Shown here: piece by piece, positions 1 to 9,640 of the stretch | Numbering within the stretch: position 1 is the first letter of the stretch | Layout: each line of letters begins with the position of its first letter | DNA from: Pseudo-nitzschia pungens | Lineage: Eukaryota > Bacillariophyta > Bacillariophyceae > Bacillariales > Bacillariaceae | Direction: 5' to 3' | Assembly: GCA_037355855.1 (NCBI GenBank) | Contig: CM074764.1 | Location: 1,116,001 to 1,180,000, forward strand | DNA: 64,000 nt | Translations under genes and position numbers: made by a program | Notes under the pieces: generated by a model | The model's input: the letters and a program-made list of their open reading frames with translations, nothing else | What the model was told of the DNA's origin: nothing | The model's database searches: none

Positions 1-1280
1 CCGACTCCACCGGAACAGCGACAAAGGACGAAGCGGTGATCAACCGCCAAGAAATCGTTTACCATGCGAGGAAACCCAAGTGGTGGTACCAGTTGGGAAA
101 CAACCACCGGAATGCCTCGAAATCCCAGAAAAAAGCCATGCGGCGCGTCCTGGACGGCATCGAGCCAGAAGGAAGCGGCGGCAGCAGCAGCAACAGCAAC
201 GAGAACGACAACGGCAGCAACAACTCCAAGGATGCCCTCCCATTATCAAAGCCGCTCGGGGGCATCCGACTGCCTGCGGTGCCGTACGGATCTACGCTTG
301 ACTGGGACGAGGCGTATCCACGCGATGCACATTCCGACGCTGGCGCCGACACGCAGCAACAGCGAGAGATCTGGCTCGAGCTGGGATTCGGTCGGGGAGA
401 AAATATCCAGGCCCTGGTGGAAACCAAGCGGATTCGAGAAAAAGAAGAGGAATCGGATGCCGCTGCGGACCGCCAGGGAGGCCCTTCGACGAAGCGATTT
501 TGCCTGGTCGGGGCGGAGATCAGCGGCGTCGGAATCGGCTGCCTCTGCAAGCGCATCGACGAACTGGACAAGGACATGGACAAGGACAAAGCGGCCACGA
601 TTGCCGATCGCAACGACTACGTCCTGTACCGCCCAGAACTCGATCCCTATGCGGAATCATGCGCAGAATCGGTATCCCCCGGCGGCGAGTCGGCATTGGC
701 ATCCGTATCAGCGTTGTCCACCGGGCAGGGCAACGGTAACAGCAACTACAACTGCAACTGCACCAACCCTCCCGGAAGAGACCTGGACTACCTCTCGCAA
801 TACTACCGAGACCGTCTGCGGATCTACACCGGGGACGGCTACAAGCTCCTCCCCAGGCTCCCCGACGAGAGCCTCTCGGCTATCCTCGTCACCTTTCCGG
901 ATCCCTTTCCCAAGCAATCCGACGTCCGCTACCGCCTGGTCCAGAAGCAAACCCTGGTAGAATGCCACCGGCTGCTGCGACGAACAAAAGGACCGGGTCG
1001 AGACCAAAATCATCAACCCGGGAGACTCTTTCTGGCGACCGACCACGACGGCTACCACGAATGGTGTCACACGGTGATGGCCGAGGTCAACCATCACCAA
1101 AACGACGACAATGACGACGACGACGACGACGACGAAAACAATGAAGACAAGCGCGTTGCCTTCCGGCTCGTCGAACCCTGTCCCGATCGCAGCGAGTGGT
1201 TGCCGGCGATCTCCCGTTACGAGCAAAAGGGCTGGGACGAGGGACGAACGACGAAGCTATCCTGCTGGGAAGCCATCTAG
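1..1280 (+). CDS. tRNA (guanine-N7)-methyltransferase, TrmB/METTL1 family, 5' end outside window
   Basis: The product should transfer a methyl group from SAM to the N7 of guanosine 46 in the variable loop of tRNAs. The frame is open from the window edge, so the gene starts upstream; the first in-window start-like codon is a GTG at 36, which is not a credible eukaryotic start. Visible family motifs in order: YHARKPKWW near the visible N-terminus, the SAM-binding LELGFGRGEN, FCLVGAEISG, the hallmark TFPDPFPK, LFLATDHDGY, and the C-terminal SRYEQKGWDEGR. Low-complexity Ser/Asn/Gly and poly-Asp inserts (about residues 45-65 and 360-375) lengthen it compared with bacterial TrmB. Stop is TAG at 1278-1280. 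Family assignment is firm; the N-terminus and any targeting signal cannot be seen. Confidence 0.9.
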   Translation, partial: DSTGTATKDEAVINRQEIVYHARKPKWWYQLGNNHRNASKSQKKAMRRVLDGIEPEGSGGSSSNSNENDNGSNNSKDALPLSKPLGGIRLPAVPYGSTLDWDEAYPRDAHSDAGADTQQQREIWLELGFGRGENIQALVETKRIREKEEESDAAADRQGGPSTKRFCLVGAEISGVGIGCLCKRIDELDKDMDKDKAATIADRNDYVLYRPELDPYAESCAESVSPGGESALASVSALSTGQGNGNSNYNCNCTNPPGRDLDYLSQYYRDRLRIYTGDGYKLLPRLPDESLSAILVTFPDPFPKQSDVRYRLVQKQTLVECHRLLRRTKGPGRDQNHQPGRLFLATDHDGYHEWCHTVMAEVNHHQNDDNDDDDDDDENNEDKRVAFRLVEPCPDRSEWLPAISRYEQKGWDEGRTTKLSCWEAI

Positions 1281-2589
1281 TGAAGTAGTACAGTGTAGTG
1301 TAGTGTAGTGCACTGTATTGCATTCCAGCGCCTCACACTACACCACGCGACAACATAGCATCAGCAGCAACCACTATCGCACCATGCGGGGCACAAGTCT
1401 GCGGGATTCATGCCCCAAACGGGTTGAAACGGAACCCACCGAGTGAGTTGTTGGTGATGTGCATCCATCCACCCTCAGACGACGGACGCTCTTTTCGTGA
1501 CCGTTCTGTGGTTTCTCCAGCATTCATGCCCGTTGCAGAAGACCCGCGCACACAGCACGGTGTGTATTGTTTTGGTTTCGTTGCAGTGTGGACTGTACCG
1601 CAACTGACTGCCCCTCGTCGCGCCGGAAGAAATATGACAACTCCGCTGAAGACAGGCAACGAAATTTGACAGCCTAGTAGTGCGTACTACTGCAGGAAAC
1701 AGAGTTCCTGGACTTTTTGCTTCGATTCAATGCAATGTAGACGGTAATCCAATGTAGACGGCAGAGTCGGGAATGTTCTATTACCAATTTAAGAACCACA
1801 AGCTTAATTCCTATGTTATATACTCCTGGAAATTATGGAATTGAACAGTTCTTGAGTGTCGTAGGATGCAAGAATCTTTTCGTTGGATGAACACCGTCAT
1901 GGCAAACCACGCAATTAAGTGTAATAGTACTCAGTAGTACTACTAGTAGTACTATTACACGTAGTAGTAAGATAGTCCAGAAAAATGTTGGATTTGGTCA
2001 TGTGAAAGCTGTCTGCTCAGACATAATCCCCACCAGAAAGAAGCAATTCGTTTCATCTTGGCTCCTTTTTTTCCCTTCTTCATGGTCTAGTACCGGTAGC
2101 AGTGTCAACAGGTCTTCACGATGTTTTCATCCTACCGTACACGAACCGGCACAACAAGTACCGTACGAAATACGAATTCTGGAGTATGTGGGAATGGTAA
2201 TTTTTAGTCGTGCATTCTAGTCAACATAGAAGGTTAAGGTTAGTGAGAAAGATCATCCGCGAATCTCCAATCTTTCACGAATGATTGTTGGTTGATTTGT
2301 AATGATGGTGATTGATTTATTGCCTTCGCAAACCACTTTCACAAACTTCCTCAAACATCAACGAATTATATCTCGCCCGGTTCAATTTGGAACACAATCC
2401 TAATTAAAGATCGAGATGTTTTCTCTCGCTATCGAGGAGATCGGTGTTTCAACGTACCCAGGATCGCAAGGCAACGCTGCATATCTTCAATCCTACCTTT
2501 TGCACAAAATACATGTTTCTTCAGAACGAATCTGTTTTCGATTTCTTTCAGGAGGTGACCCTCTTCCACGTCCATTTGGAAGAAACAAA
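1281..2589. other. Intergenic, AT-rich
   Basis: No convincing gene. It holds a short TAGTG run just after the methyltransferase stop (about 1287-1312) and a self-complementary ACT/AGT tract near 1929-1970 that could fold. The last part is the 5' flank of the amidohydrolase; the frame is open upstream of its ATG from 2416, but that extension has no protein-like features. Confidence 0.5.
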
Positions 2590-3826
2590 ATGAATTTTGG
2601 AATCATTGTGTCAATATTGCTTACGTTGATTGCATCCGTCCTCGCTGCTCAAGATGAAATTCCTGAGATCATCAAAGTTGAAAAGGAGAGATGCGGTGAA
2701 ATCATTGACATGCATCTTCATGTACCCCCTTTTACTTCTGGCGCTGACAACATTTTAGACGAGCTTTTGGACGAGCTTGACCAATCGGGGGTCGATAGGG
2801 GTACGTGATCGGCATGCGAACTCATTATGGTCTGAGAACGATGTGCTTAGTATTCTTCAAAGTATTTCCCCTTACAGTTTTGCTTTTTGACAATCATGCT
2901 GCACAGGTATCCTGTACGCAGTATACCTAACGACACCACAAACAACCCAACCCGACTACCCGGATCAAAATGAGCTAGTGTCGGACGTATCACTTGCTAG
3001 CCGGGGCCGGATTTTTGGCTTTGCCTCTCTGAACACAACCATTGAAGATTGGATTGGAGTTCCTAGGGATACGGAGTTGAAGCGCCTGGTGTCCTTTCTC
3101 AATCGGCCCGAGTTTCTAGGGGCCAAGTTGGCTCCTGCGCATGCGTGTCTTCCGCTAGATGGAGAGCGCATGGCGGACGTGGTCAAAGCCGTTGATAGCA
3201 GCACTTCTCCTATTTTGGCAATTCATACTGGAACAACCCCTATGTGCGGTCCTTTTGGTGAATTCACTGGAATAAAGGCATGCTGCGACAGAAAATACGT
3301 CGATCCGTCCTTTCTCGCTCCGTTGATAAAGACATACCCGAACACAACATTTATCCTGTTGCACTCTGGACACGATTTCCTGCCTCCGAACGATCCCACT
3401 GGACATTATTACAATGGCACTCTGGTTGACCATTCGGTGGAGCTTGCTGTAGAATACGACAACGTGATTCTCGAAATTTCCGCAATCTATGCAGAGGACC
3501 AACCCTGGGACTTGGATAATAATTTCAAATACCCCGGAGGTGACGAATTGATGAAGAAAATCATCGATGCGGGTGCTGTAGATAAGATTATCTGGGGGAG
3601 CGATGCAAATCACTTCAGGGGTGCCGTGGTGGAAGCCATGAAAGAATCCTTCGAGGGCATGGTCGAAGCAGGCATGACTGACGAACAGCGCTGTTCCGCG
3701 CTGACCGGAAAAGCAAACGAGATTTTTGGAATGAATCCTGTCACTAGTTCGTCAACCTCAATCTCTGCACTCCTCGCCAGATCTATCCTTGTTTCATCAC
3801 TCAGTACCATTTTCCTAACTTGGTAA
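2590..3826 (+). CDS. Secreted amidohydrolase-2 family metal hydrolase, two exons, possible GPI-type tail
   Basis: A TIM-barrel hydrolase of the amidohydrolase-2 type (hydrolases and decarboxylases of cyclic or amide substrates; substrate unknown). Exon 1 is 2590-2800 and exon 2 is 2907-3826. The 106-bp intron starts GTACGT and ends GCACAG, and joining them keeps the frame (phase 1) across VDRG/ILYAVYL, giving 376 aa. I chose the ATG at 2590 because it begins a clear signal peptide (MNFGIIVSILLTLIASVLAA). Motifs: metal-binding HLH in IDMHLHVPP (about residue 40), AKLAP, HTGT, HSGHDF and the C-terminal WGSDANH aspartate motif. The C-terminus is a Ser/Thr-rich linker followed by a hydrophobic stretch ending FLTW, which resembles a GPI-attachment signal. 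AATAAA follows the stop at 3829-3834. Confidence 0.82.
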
Positions 3827-4437
3827 AGAATAAAAATAGTAACTATGGTTTACAGCAAAACGACAATGCTCTCTTGGGGTACTACTAGAGGAACTCTCTT
3901 TCCAAAAATATCGAGAGCAATCACCAGTACTTCGTAGTGATTCGCATTAGAATAGTGCACGTTTAGGATATCACCTTACCAGGATAAGTTGTGTTTCTTT
4001 CCATGACGCCATTCGAAGTACAGATAAACGTAGTCGGCGATGAATCAATCACTCACTGATACTATCTACTGTATGATCGACGTAAAAGTGCGGTACGAGC
4101 GTTCAAAATGTGGATTAAAAAAAAGTGTCACACATCCCGTACATACTACTAGCACACGTTCGTGATCGCGTTTCTCCGGGAAAAAAGTGTCCGTGATGAC
4201 TTCTTGGGCGGTGTTAAAATGAAGGAAGAAAAGAAATGCCTTGCCCTATTATTATTTGTAATGTAAGGCGCGAAAAAGATGAGAAATGTCTAACCATTCC
4301 GCGCCATCACGATGAATGTTCCTTGTCCGAATGATAATTACACGTACCCGGTACATCAAAAAATATATTTACGATCAAGGATCTCATATTCTTTACCAAA
4401 AACGAAACCAAAACACACCGATTTTTCAAACAAAAAA

Positions 4438-4438
<1 letters not shown>
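3827..4438. other. Intergenic, AT-rich
   Basis: I see no gene. It is the gap between the amidohydrolase and the small three-exon gene, with a few CTTACC/GTAAG-like words (near 3972-3988) and no clear promoter element. Confidence 0.4.

Positions 4439-4502
<64 letters not shown>
4439..4502 (+). repeat. (CA)n microsatellite directly before a start codon
   Basis: An almost pure CA dinucleotide run of about 60 bp with single interruptions (CT, CG). It ends two bases before the ATG at 4505, so it would lie in the 5' leader or core promoter of the small secreted protein gene. The long ORFs crossing it on both strands are artefacts of the repeat. Confidence 0.9.
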
Positions 4503-4504
<2 letters not shown>

Positions 4505-4509
<5 letters not shown>

Positions 4510-5125
4510 CTTTGCATCATACATTTCGTTACTAACCGTGACCATGATGTTATTGGCATCCTTGGTCGGTGGCGAAAAACCTCCATGCGACAAAGACAGC
4601 TGCGTTTGGTAAGCGAATTCGTGGTGTGTCAACGCTTTTCCTCGCCCGTGTTTCGTTTTTTTGCAGACGAATGTATCAGCAATCATCGTCGACGACGCGG
4701 AGGAAATCCGCAAAATTGCTTTCTCGTCGATCCAATCAATCGATCGATCGATCCATCAATCATCCCCCTCACCTCGTGCCTATTTGTGTCGTGCCCATCG
4801 AATCTTCCGTGCAGCAAGGTTCCGGATGGGGGCGGTTGCCCCGACTATTTCGCATTCTACAAATTGTAAGAACCAACGAGAGCACCAAAAAAAATGAATA
4901 ATGATACCACTGTCCACTGCGCCATTGCGCAATGCAATTTTGTTTCCCCGACTCAATCTCTACTCCACGGAAAGCATTCCCATTTGCGACGAAACACAAG
5001 AAAGAACCGAAAGCATCACAAACGAATTGGCTTCGGCGGGCAATAACAATCGCGCTAGCGCATCACTTGTCACTGCTGAGGTTGTCGCTGCCGCCTCGGC
5101 CGCTGTTCTCGTTGGCCTTGCGTAG
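4505..5125 (+). CDS. Small secreted Cys-containing protein, three exons (predicted), GPI-like C-terminus
   Basis: Unrecognised. I assemble it from exons 4505-4608, 4815-4865 and 4975-5125. The introns are 206 bp (GTAAGC...GTGCAG) and 109 bp (GTAAGA...GGAAAG); both joins keep the frame and give a 101-aa protein. It begins with a signal peptide (MNFASYISLLTVTMMLLASL), has four closely spaced cysteines in the middle (CDKDSC, a Cys created by the first splice, GGGC) and a fifth in PICDE. It ends in an Ala/Val-rich hydrophobic tail (VVAAASAAVLVGLA), as in GPI-anchored surface proteins. An alternative acceptor at about 4668 exists for intron 1. The splice model is inference; signal peptide, tail and frame closure are seen. 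Confidence 0.45.
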
Positions 5126-5680
5126 TAAGGCACTGTGCTGTACCGCAGCAGATGTTGAGCCGGGTCGTTCCGATCCAAGAAAAAGAAAAACCTAGGGGGT
5201 GTTTGTTGGCGGTTCATTTTCGCCGGGTGCCTTGTGGTGTCGATCGAAGTCTGGAATGCCTGTGAAACTACTATGGTGAAATGTACGAATAAGATCGGCA
5301 TCGAAATGAGTGATTTGAACCGAACCGAGCCGAAACGAAAAACAATCAAAGATAGAAACAATTGACTGACAAGAGAGATAAAATAGATAAAGTTGCCAAA
5401 AAAGTAATTTAGCTAGGTCTCTAGCTGCAGCGCAGAAAAACTGGTCCATGCCTCGGACAGCTGCGGTTGAATTCGTCCGCAATGCCAATCGATCCCAATC
5501 CCCGCGACGATCGTGCATACCAAGCGCTCTTGAAGCATTCGCAATCGTCGTCTTCCTTCGCTCGACCCATCCATCCATCCATCCATCCATCCAACTCAAT
5601 GCAGTGAAATATGCAATACAATGCAATGCGATGCGATGCAATCCAGTCCAATGCAATGCAATGCATTGCAATGCAATCAA
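5126..5680. other. Convergent gap with simple repeats
   Basis: Lies between the 3' ends of two genes. It contains a CCAT tetranucleotide run (about 5567-5593) and an ATGCA/ATGCG pentanucleotide-like run (about 5607-5680) that ends just before the helicase stop. No gene seen; ORFs across these runs are repeat-driven. Confidence 0.6.
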
Positions 5681-8107
5681 TCAATAAATGAGATTCCCCT
5701 CCCCGCTCCCCCCTCCCTGCGCCGCCGGATGCCGGGCCAGCCGGGACGGAACCTCGCTCCCGGTGCTCTCCAGATAGGCCTTGAGCGGCGCCATGATGCC
5801 CTCGTCCTCGTCGGTGAGGAGCGACGTGGCCAGTCCCTCCTTTCCGGCCCGTCCGGTCCGCCCCACCCGGTGGGTGTAGGACTCGATGCTGCGGGTCGGC
5901 AGGTCGTAGTTGATGACGTGTGCCACGTCCGGAATGTCGAGACCGCGGCCGGCCACGTCGGTGGCCACCAGGACCACCCCTCCCTGGCGAAAGACGGAGA
6001 GGTTGTGCTCGCGCTCGTCCTGGGACTTGCCCCCGTGCAGCACCACGCAGCGCCGGCCAAAGCGCTCGACGGCCCGGCCGATCCCGTCGGCGTGCTTTTT
6101 TTCGTTGACAAAGACGATGACCTTTTCGCGCAAAAAGCGGGGATCCAGGACCAGCCTGCGGAGGGCCTGCTCCTTCTGGGAGGGGCTTCCCAGAAAGACA
6201 ATCTTTTGGAGGATCCGTGCGTTGTTCCGGGAGTCCTTGTCGCCGATGCTGACCACCGCGGGGTGGCGCAGGTAGCGCTTGGCCATCTGCTCGACCTCGG
6301 ACGGCATGGTGGCGGTGAACATTGCCGTGACGCGGTGCTTGGGGAGCTCGTCTTGTTTGTCTTCGTGGCCGTGGTTGTGGTCGTTTCCGGTGTTGTTGGA
6401 ACCCGAGAGGCTCTTGAGGTGCTCCAGGTCGGCCTGCTCCTGCTTGTAGGCCTCGGTCTCGTCCTCCGATTTGAGCGAGCCTCCCATGTGATCCAGAATG
6501 GATTCGACCTGCGGGGCGAATCCCATGTTGATCATCTGGTCTCCCTCGTCCAAGACCGTGTACAGACACTGATTGAGGACCATGTAGGCCATCTCGAGGC
6601 AGTCGTTGATCCGCCCCGGTGTCCCGACCACCACGTGGACTCCCTCCCGGAGCCTCTGGGCCTGGGCCGTCATGTTTTGTCCACCGACAATCGGGCAACA
6701 GATTATGGCATTGTTATTGTTATTGTTATTGTTACTGTTGTTGCTGCTGCTGTTGCCGCGCCGATTGCTTCCGCTTCCGCTTCCACCAAACGTGAATCGC
6801 AATAGCTTCTGGAACTCCCCGTCGATCTGCAGGGCCAGCTCCCGGGTCGGTGCCAGGACCATCGCCAGCGGGCCAAATTCTGCCACCCGTTCCTGGGTGG
6901 TGAACCGGGACGGAAGCTGCAGCAGGTACTGGATCAGCGGGATGCCAAAGGCCGCCGTCTTTCCGGATCCCGTCTCGGCGATCCCGATCAGGTCCCTCCG
7001 CTGCAATCCGATGGGAATGGCCTGCATCTGGATGGGCGTCGGGTCGCGGTAGCCCATCTGGTCGTAGAGGACCCTGACCAGTGCCGGATCCAGGATGTTC
7101 CCGTCCCGAAAGTTGCGGAGCGGGGGCGGCGCCTTGCCGCCCTTGCAGACAATGCTGTGATTCTCGCGAAAGATTCTCCAGTCGCGGTTGGTCATGGATT
7201 GCAGCGGTTTGGTTTCGATGTTGTCGTGGTGGCGGAGTTGGTGTTGTTTGTGTTGTTGAGACCTAGAGCGCCCGCTGCCCCCCTTGTGTGCGAATGCGAG
7301 CCGTCCCGTTTGCGTTCCACTTCCCTTTCCAATTCCATTTCCGCCTTCTCTTCCCACCAGAGATGGACCGTTGTAGAGGGGATCGTTGGCCCGCAGCGTG
7401 TCGTCCGTGTCGTCCCACTCGAAGCGAAAGTTGGTCTTTTTTCCACTCTTGCTTCTCTTTTGTTTCTTTTTCTTTTGGAGTCTTCGTTGTTCGTCGAATT
7501 CTTCGTTGGTCATGTTGACTGCCTTGGATCCTCCCAAGTACGTATCGCGGACTGCGCGCCGATCGTGGTCCGTCCAAGAAACGGCGCCGGACTCGATTGG
7601 ATTGTGATTGTGATTGTGATTGTGGTTGCTGCTGCTGCCGCTGCTGTTCGTGATTCGACTGCTGTGCCGAGCGGATTGCTTCGACAACGACGTCGTTTGA
7701 TCCTTTTCCTGTTTCGGTTGTTCTTGTTGTTGTTGCTGTTGCTTCTTTTGTTGCTGAGCTGCGCGCTGCCGTTTCGAAACAAAGGCCACGCGTCCCCCGT
7801 TTCCGGAAGGAACAAACGTGCCACCGCGGAGGCGCTTCTCCCCGCTCGATACCGACGCATTCGCATTCGCATTCGCATTCGCGTTTCCACTCGCATTCGA
7901 ATTCGAATTCGCAGACGCCGCGGTCCGCTTTTCGTGGAGGCGTTCCAGGCGTTTCCGCTCGATCGCTTTTTCCAGGGCCCGTTGTTCGGCGCGTTCCTCG
8001 GCCCGCCTGGCAGATGCCGCGGCTTGCAGGGCCTCCCTCTTTTGGTCCTCGGTCAGTCCCTCCAGCAGGCTCGGATCGATCAGCGATGGCGACAACGAGG
8101 ATGACAT
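5681..8107 (-). CDS. PRP28: DEAD-box pre-mRNA splicing helicase, PRP28/DDX23 orthologue
   Basis: An RNA helicase of the U5 snRNP that helps swap U1 for U6 at the 5' splice site. The single 808-residue frame is close to human DDX23 in length. The family signature is strong: MTNRDWRIFRENHSI and KGGKAPPPLRNF before the core, Q motif DPTPIQMQAIPIGLQ, Walker A AETGSGKT (about residue 376), PTRELALQI, GTPGR, motif III TAT, VATDVAGRGLDIPDV, motif VI HRVGRTGRAGKEG, and the PRP28-like end LARHPAAQ. Motif II reads DEGD, not DEAD (about residue 520, codon GGA). Asn- and His/Asn-rich inserts interrupt the core, and the N-terminal 290 residues are low-complexity and basic. The 5' flank holds a cluster of the GTAAGGTTAC-type motif (8235-8290). 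Confidence 0.93.
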   Translation of the reverse strand: MSSSLSPSLIDPSLLEGLTEDQKREALQAAASARRAEERAEQRALEKAIERKRLERLHEKRTAASANSNSNASGNANANANANASVSSGEKRLRGGTFVPSGNGGRVAFVSKRQRAAQQQKKQQQQQQEQPKQEKDQTTSLSKQSARHSSRITNSSGSSSNHNHNHNHNPIESGAVSWTDHDRRAVRDTYLGGSKAVNMTNEEFDEQRRLQKKKKQKRSKSGKKTNFRFEWDDTDDTLRANDPLYNGPSLVGREGGNGIGKGSGTQTGRLAFAHKGGSGRSRSQQHKQHQLRHHDNIETKPLQSMTNRDWRIFRENHSIVCKGGKAPPPLRNFRDGNILDPALVRVLYDQMGYRDPTPIQMQAIPIGLQRRDLIGIAETGSGKTAAFGIPLIQYLLQLPSRFTTQERVAEFGPLAMVLAPTRELALQIDGEFQKLLRFTFGGSGSGSNRRGNSSSNNSNNNNNNNNAIICCPIVGGQNMTAQAQRLREGVHVVVGTPGRINDCLEMAYMVLNQCLYTVLDEGDQMINMGFAPQVESILDHMGGSLKSEDETEAYKQEQADLEHLKSLSGSNNTGNDHNHGHEDKQDELPKHRVTAMFTATMPSEVEQMAKRYLRHPAVVSIGDKDSRNNARILQKIVFLGSPSQKEQALRRLVLDPRFLREKVIVFVNEKKHADGIGRAVERFGRRCVVLHGGKSQDEREHNLSVFRQGGVVLVATDVAGRGLDIPDVAHVINYDLPTRSIESYTHRVGRTGRAGKEGLATSLLTDEDEGIMAPLKAYLESTGSEVPSRLARHPAAQGGGSGEGNLIY

Positions 8108-8234
8108 GGGGGCGATGATGTAGTAGTAGTAGTAGTAATAATAACAATAACAATAACCACAATACTAATACGATTGGTTCTACGGGTGTCGTGCGTTTTG
8201 CCTGTGGAATCTCGGCTTGGACTACAGCACTAAA

Positions 8235-8293
8235 GTTAACCTTACCGTAATTTACCCGAAAGGATAACCTTACTAAGGTTTACAGTAAGATTT
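8235..8293. promoter_or_regulatory. Cluster of GTAACCTTAC-type words upstream of PRP28
   Basis: Three or four variants of the recurrent motif (GTTAACCTTACCGTAA, GGATAACCTTACTAAGG, CAGTAAGATTTAC) occur in 60 bp, 130-185 bp upstream of the PRP28 start. The same family recurs in most other 5' flanks of the window. A regulatory role is inference. Confidence 0.35.
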
Positions 8294-8629
8294 ACTTCCT
8301 GTACCAGCAGTGGTGTGAGGTCGGAAGTCGGAGTTTGGAGTTCGGATTTTGAATGGCGCCTGGAACGCAGATACGACAAATGAAGTCGAAGGGAACGCAG
8401 ATAGGGTACTTTAGGTTGGAATTCTTTGGTCAGGACGCTAATAGGGTAATAAACCAAAATGGGGATAAATTCGGTACGCAGATCTGGTAATGAAAACAGA
8501 TGATATTTTCGTCTGTATTCACATATACAGTAACTAATTATTTTAATGATGCTCAACAGTATTTAACAGTTCAACAGTATTTAACAGTACTAGGGCAATA
8601 TTGCGTGGAACTGGAGATGCACGGTGCAC

Positions 8630-8735
8630 GATAACATGCACGCACCGTAACATGCACGATAACATGCACGATAACATGCACAATAACATGCACGGTAACA
8701 TGCACGATAACATGCACCTTAACATGCACGGTACT
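8630..8735 (-). repeat. 12-bp tandem repeat in left foldback arm
   Basis: About nine copies of CATGCACGATAA-like units with ACGGTAA, ACAATAA and ACCTTAA variants. The mirrored array is at about 9280-9390. Confidence 0.85.
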
Positions 8736-8934
8736 AACAAAAAATACCTTAAGTAACAATTTCCCACCGTCAATACGATAATTAAAATGTTTTCTACGTA
8801 TTAATTTGAATCTCCGTGTTAAATATTCTAATTAGTATTGAAAGTTTACCCGGTCAATAGTTAAGTACCGGGTAATTGTTTAAAAATTTAACACGTAGAT
8901 TCAAAAAATCTTCTGTACCGGGCGAGGTACAAGG

Positions 8935-9066
8935 TGGCAGTACCCGTTTGTACCGTTTGTACCGGTTTGTACCCGTTTGTACCTGTTTGTACCTGTTTGT
9001 ACCGGTTAGCACCCATTTGTACCGGGTTGTACTACCAGGTTGACCGGTTTGTACCGGGTTGACCAG
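8935..9066 (+). repeat. GTTTGTACC minisatellite in foldback loop
   Basis: A degenerate 9-11 bp unit (GTTTGTACCG and variants) is repeated about ten times between the inner inverted repeats. Confidence 0.75.
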
Positions 9067-9279
9067 TCGGCCCGGTACAGAAGATTTTTGAATTTTGAAT
9101 CTACGTGTTAAATTTTTAACTATAGACCTGGTCCTCCCGTTGATTCTCGTCCCTGTTACATTGAATCTCCGTATTGAATGTTCTAATGTGTATTGAAAAT
9201 TTAATACGGTGATTGATATTTACCGTTGATAGTCTGAAATGGTTACTTAAGGTATTTTTTAATGACCATGCATGTCAGT

Positions 9280-9390
9280 GTGCATACTAATGTGCATGTT
9301 ATGGTGCATGTTATGGTGCATGTTATGGTGCATGTTATTGTGCATGTTATCGTGCATGTTACCGTGCATGTTACCGTGCATGTTAACATG
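9280..9390 (+). repeat. 12-bp tandem repeat in right foldback arm
   Basis: TGCATGTTATGG-like units in the opposite orientation to the left-arm array, about nine copies. Confidence 0.85.
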
Positions 9391-9640
9391 CATGCGTGTT
9401 TTTCTCCCCATGCACGCAATATTGCTGCCCTAGTACTGTTAAATACTGTCAAGCATATAGTGCAAAATATCATCTGTTTCATTACCAGATCTGCGTACCG
9501 AATTTATCCCCATTTTGGTTTATTACCCTATTAGCGTCCTGACCAAAGAATTCCAACCCAAAGTACCCTATCTGCGTTCCCTTCGACTTCATTTGTCGTA
9601 TCTGCGTTCCGAGCGCCGATTTTGAATTGGCGCTGGAAGC

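Larger units (their letters stand above)
8343..9640. mobile_element. Foldback-type palindromic element, non-autonomous
   Basis: About 1.3 kb with long inverted arms, roughly 8357-8765 and 9238-9625. Recognisable matched pieces include AACGCAGATACGACAAATG / CATTTGTCGTATCTGCGTT and GGGGATAAATTCGGTACGC / GCGTACCGAATTTATCCCC. Each arm carries an array of a 12-bp unit (CATGCACGATAA and variants). The centre holds a second inverted pair (about 8881-8921 with 9068-9118) around a run of GTTTGTACC units. No protein-coding frame of substance. The outer ends are not sharp and I could not fix a target-site duplication. Confidence 0.7.

Noticed and set aside
36..38. GTG as start of the tRNA methyltransferase
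   Set aside because: The frame is open to the window edge and GTG starts are not used in eukaryotic nuclear genes; the true start lies upstream.
2416..2589. Upstream ATG extending the amidohydrolase by 58 residues
   Set aside because: It would bury the signal peptide behind a stretch with no protein-like character.
4307..4713. ORFs rich in Thr-His or Cys-Val over 4439-4502
   Set aside because: Pure translation of the CA microsatellite.
5421..6805. Long ORFs on both strands over the PRP28 gene (425 aa minus, 394 aa plus)
   Set aside because: They are out-of-frame shadows of the GC-rich helicase gene and lack any recognisable domain; the helicase motifs fix the real frame.
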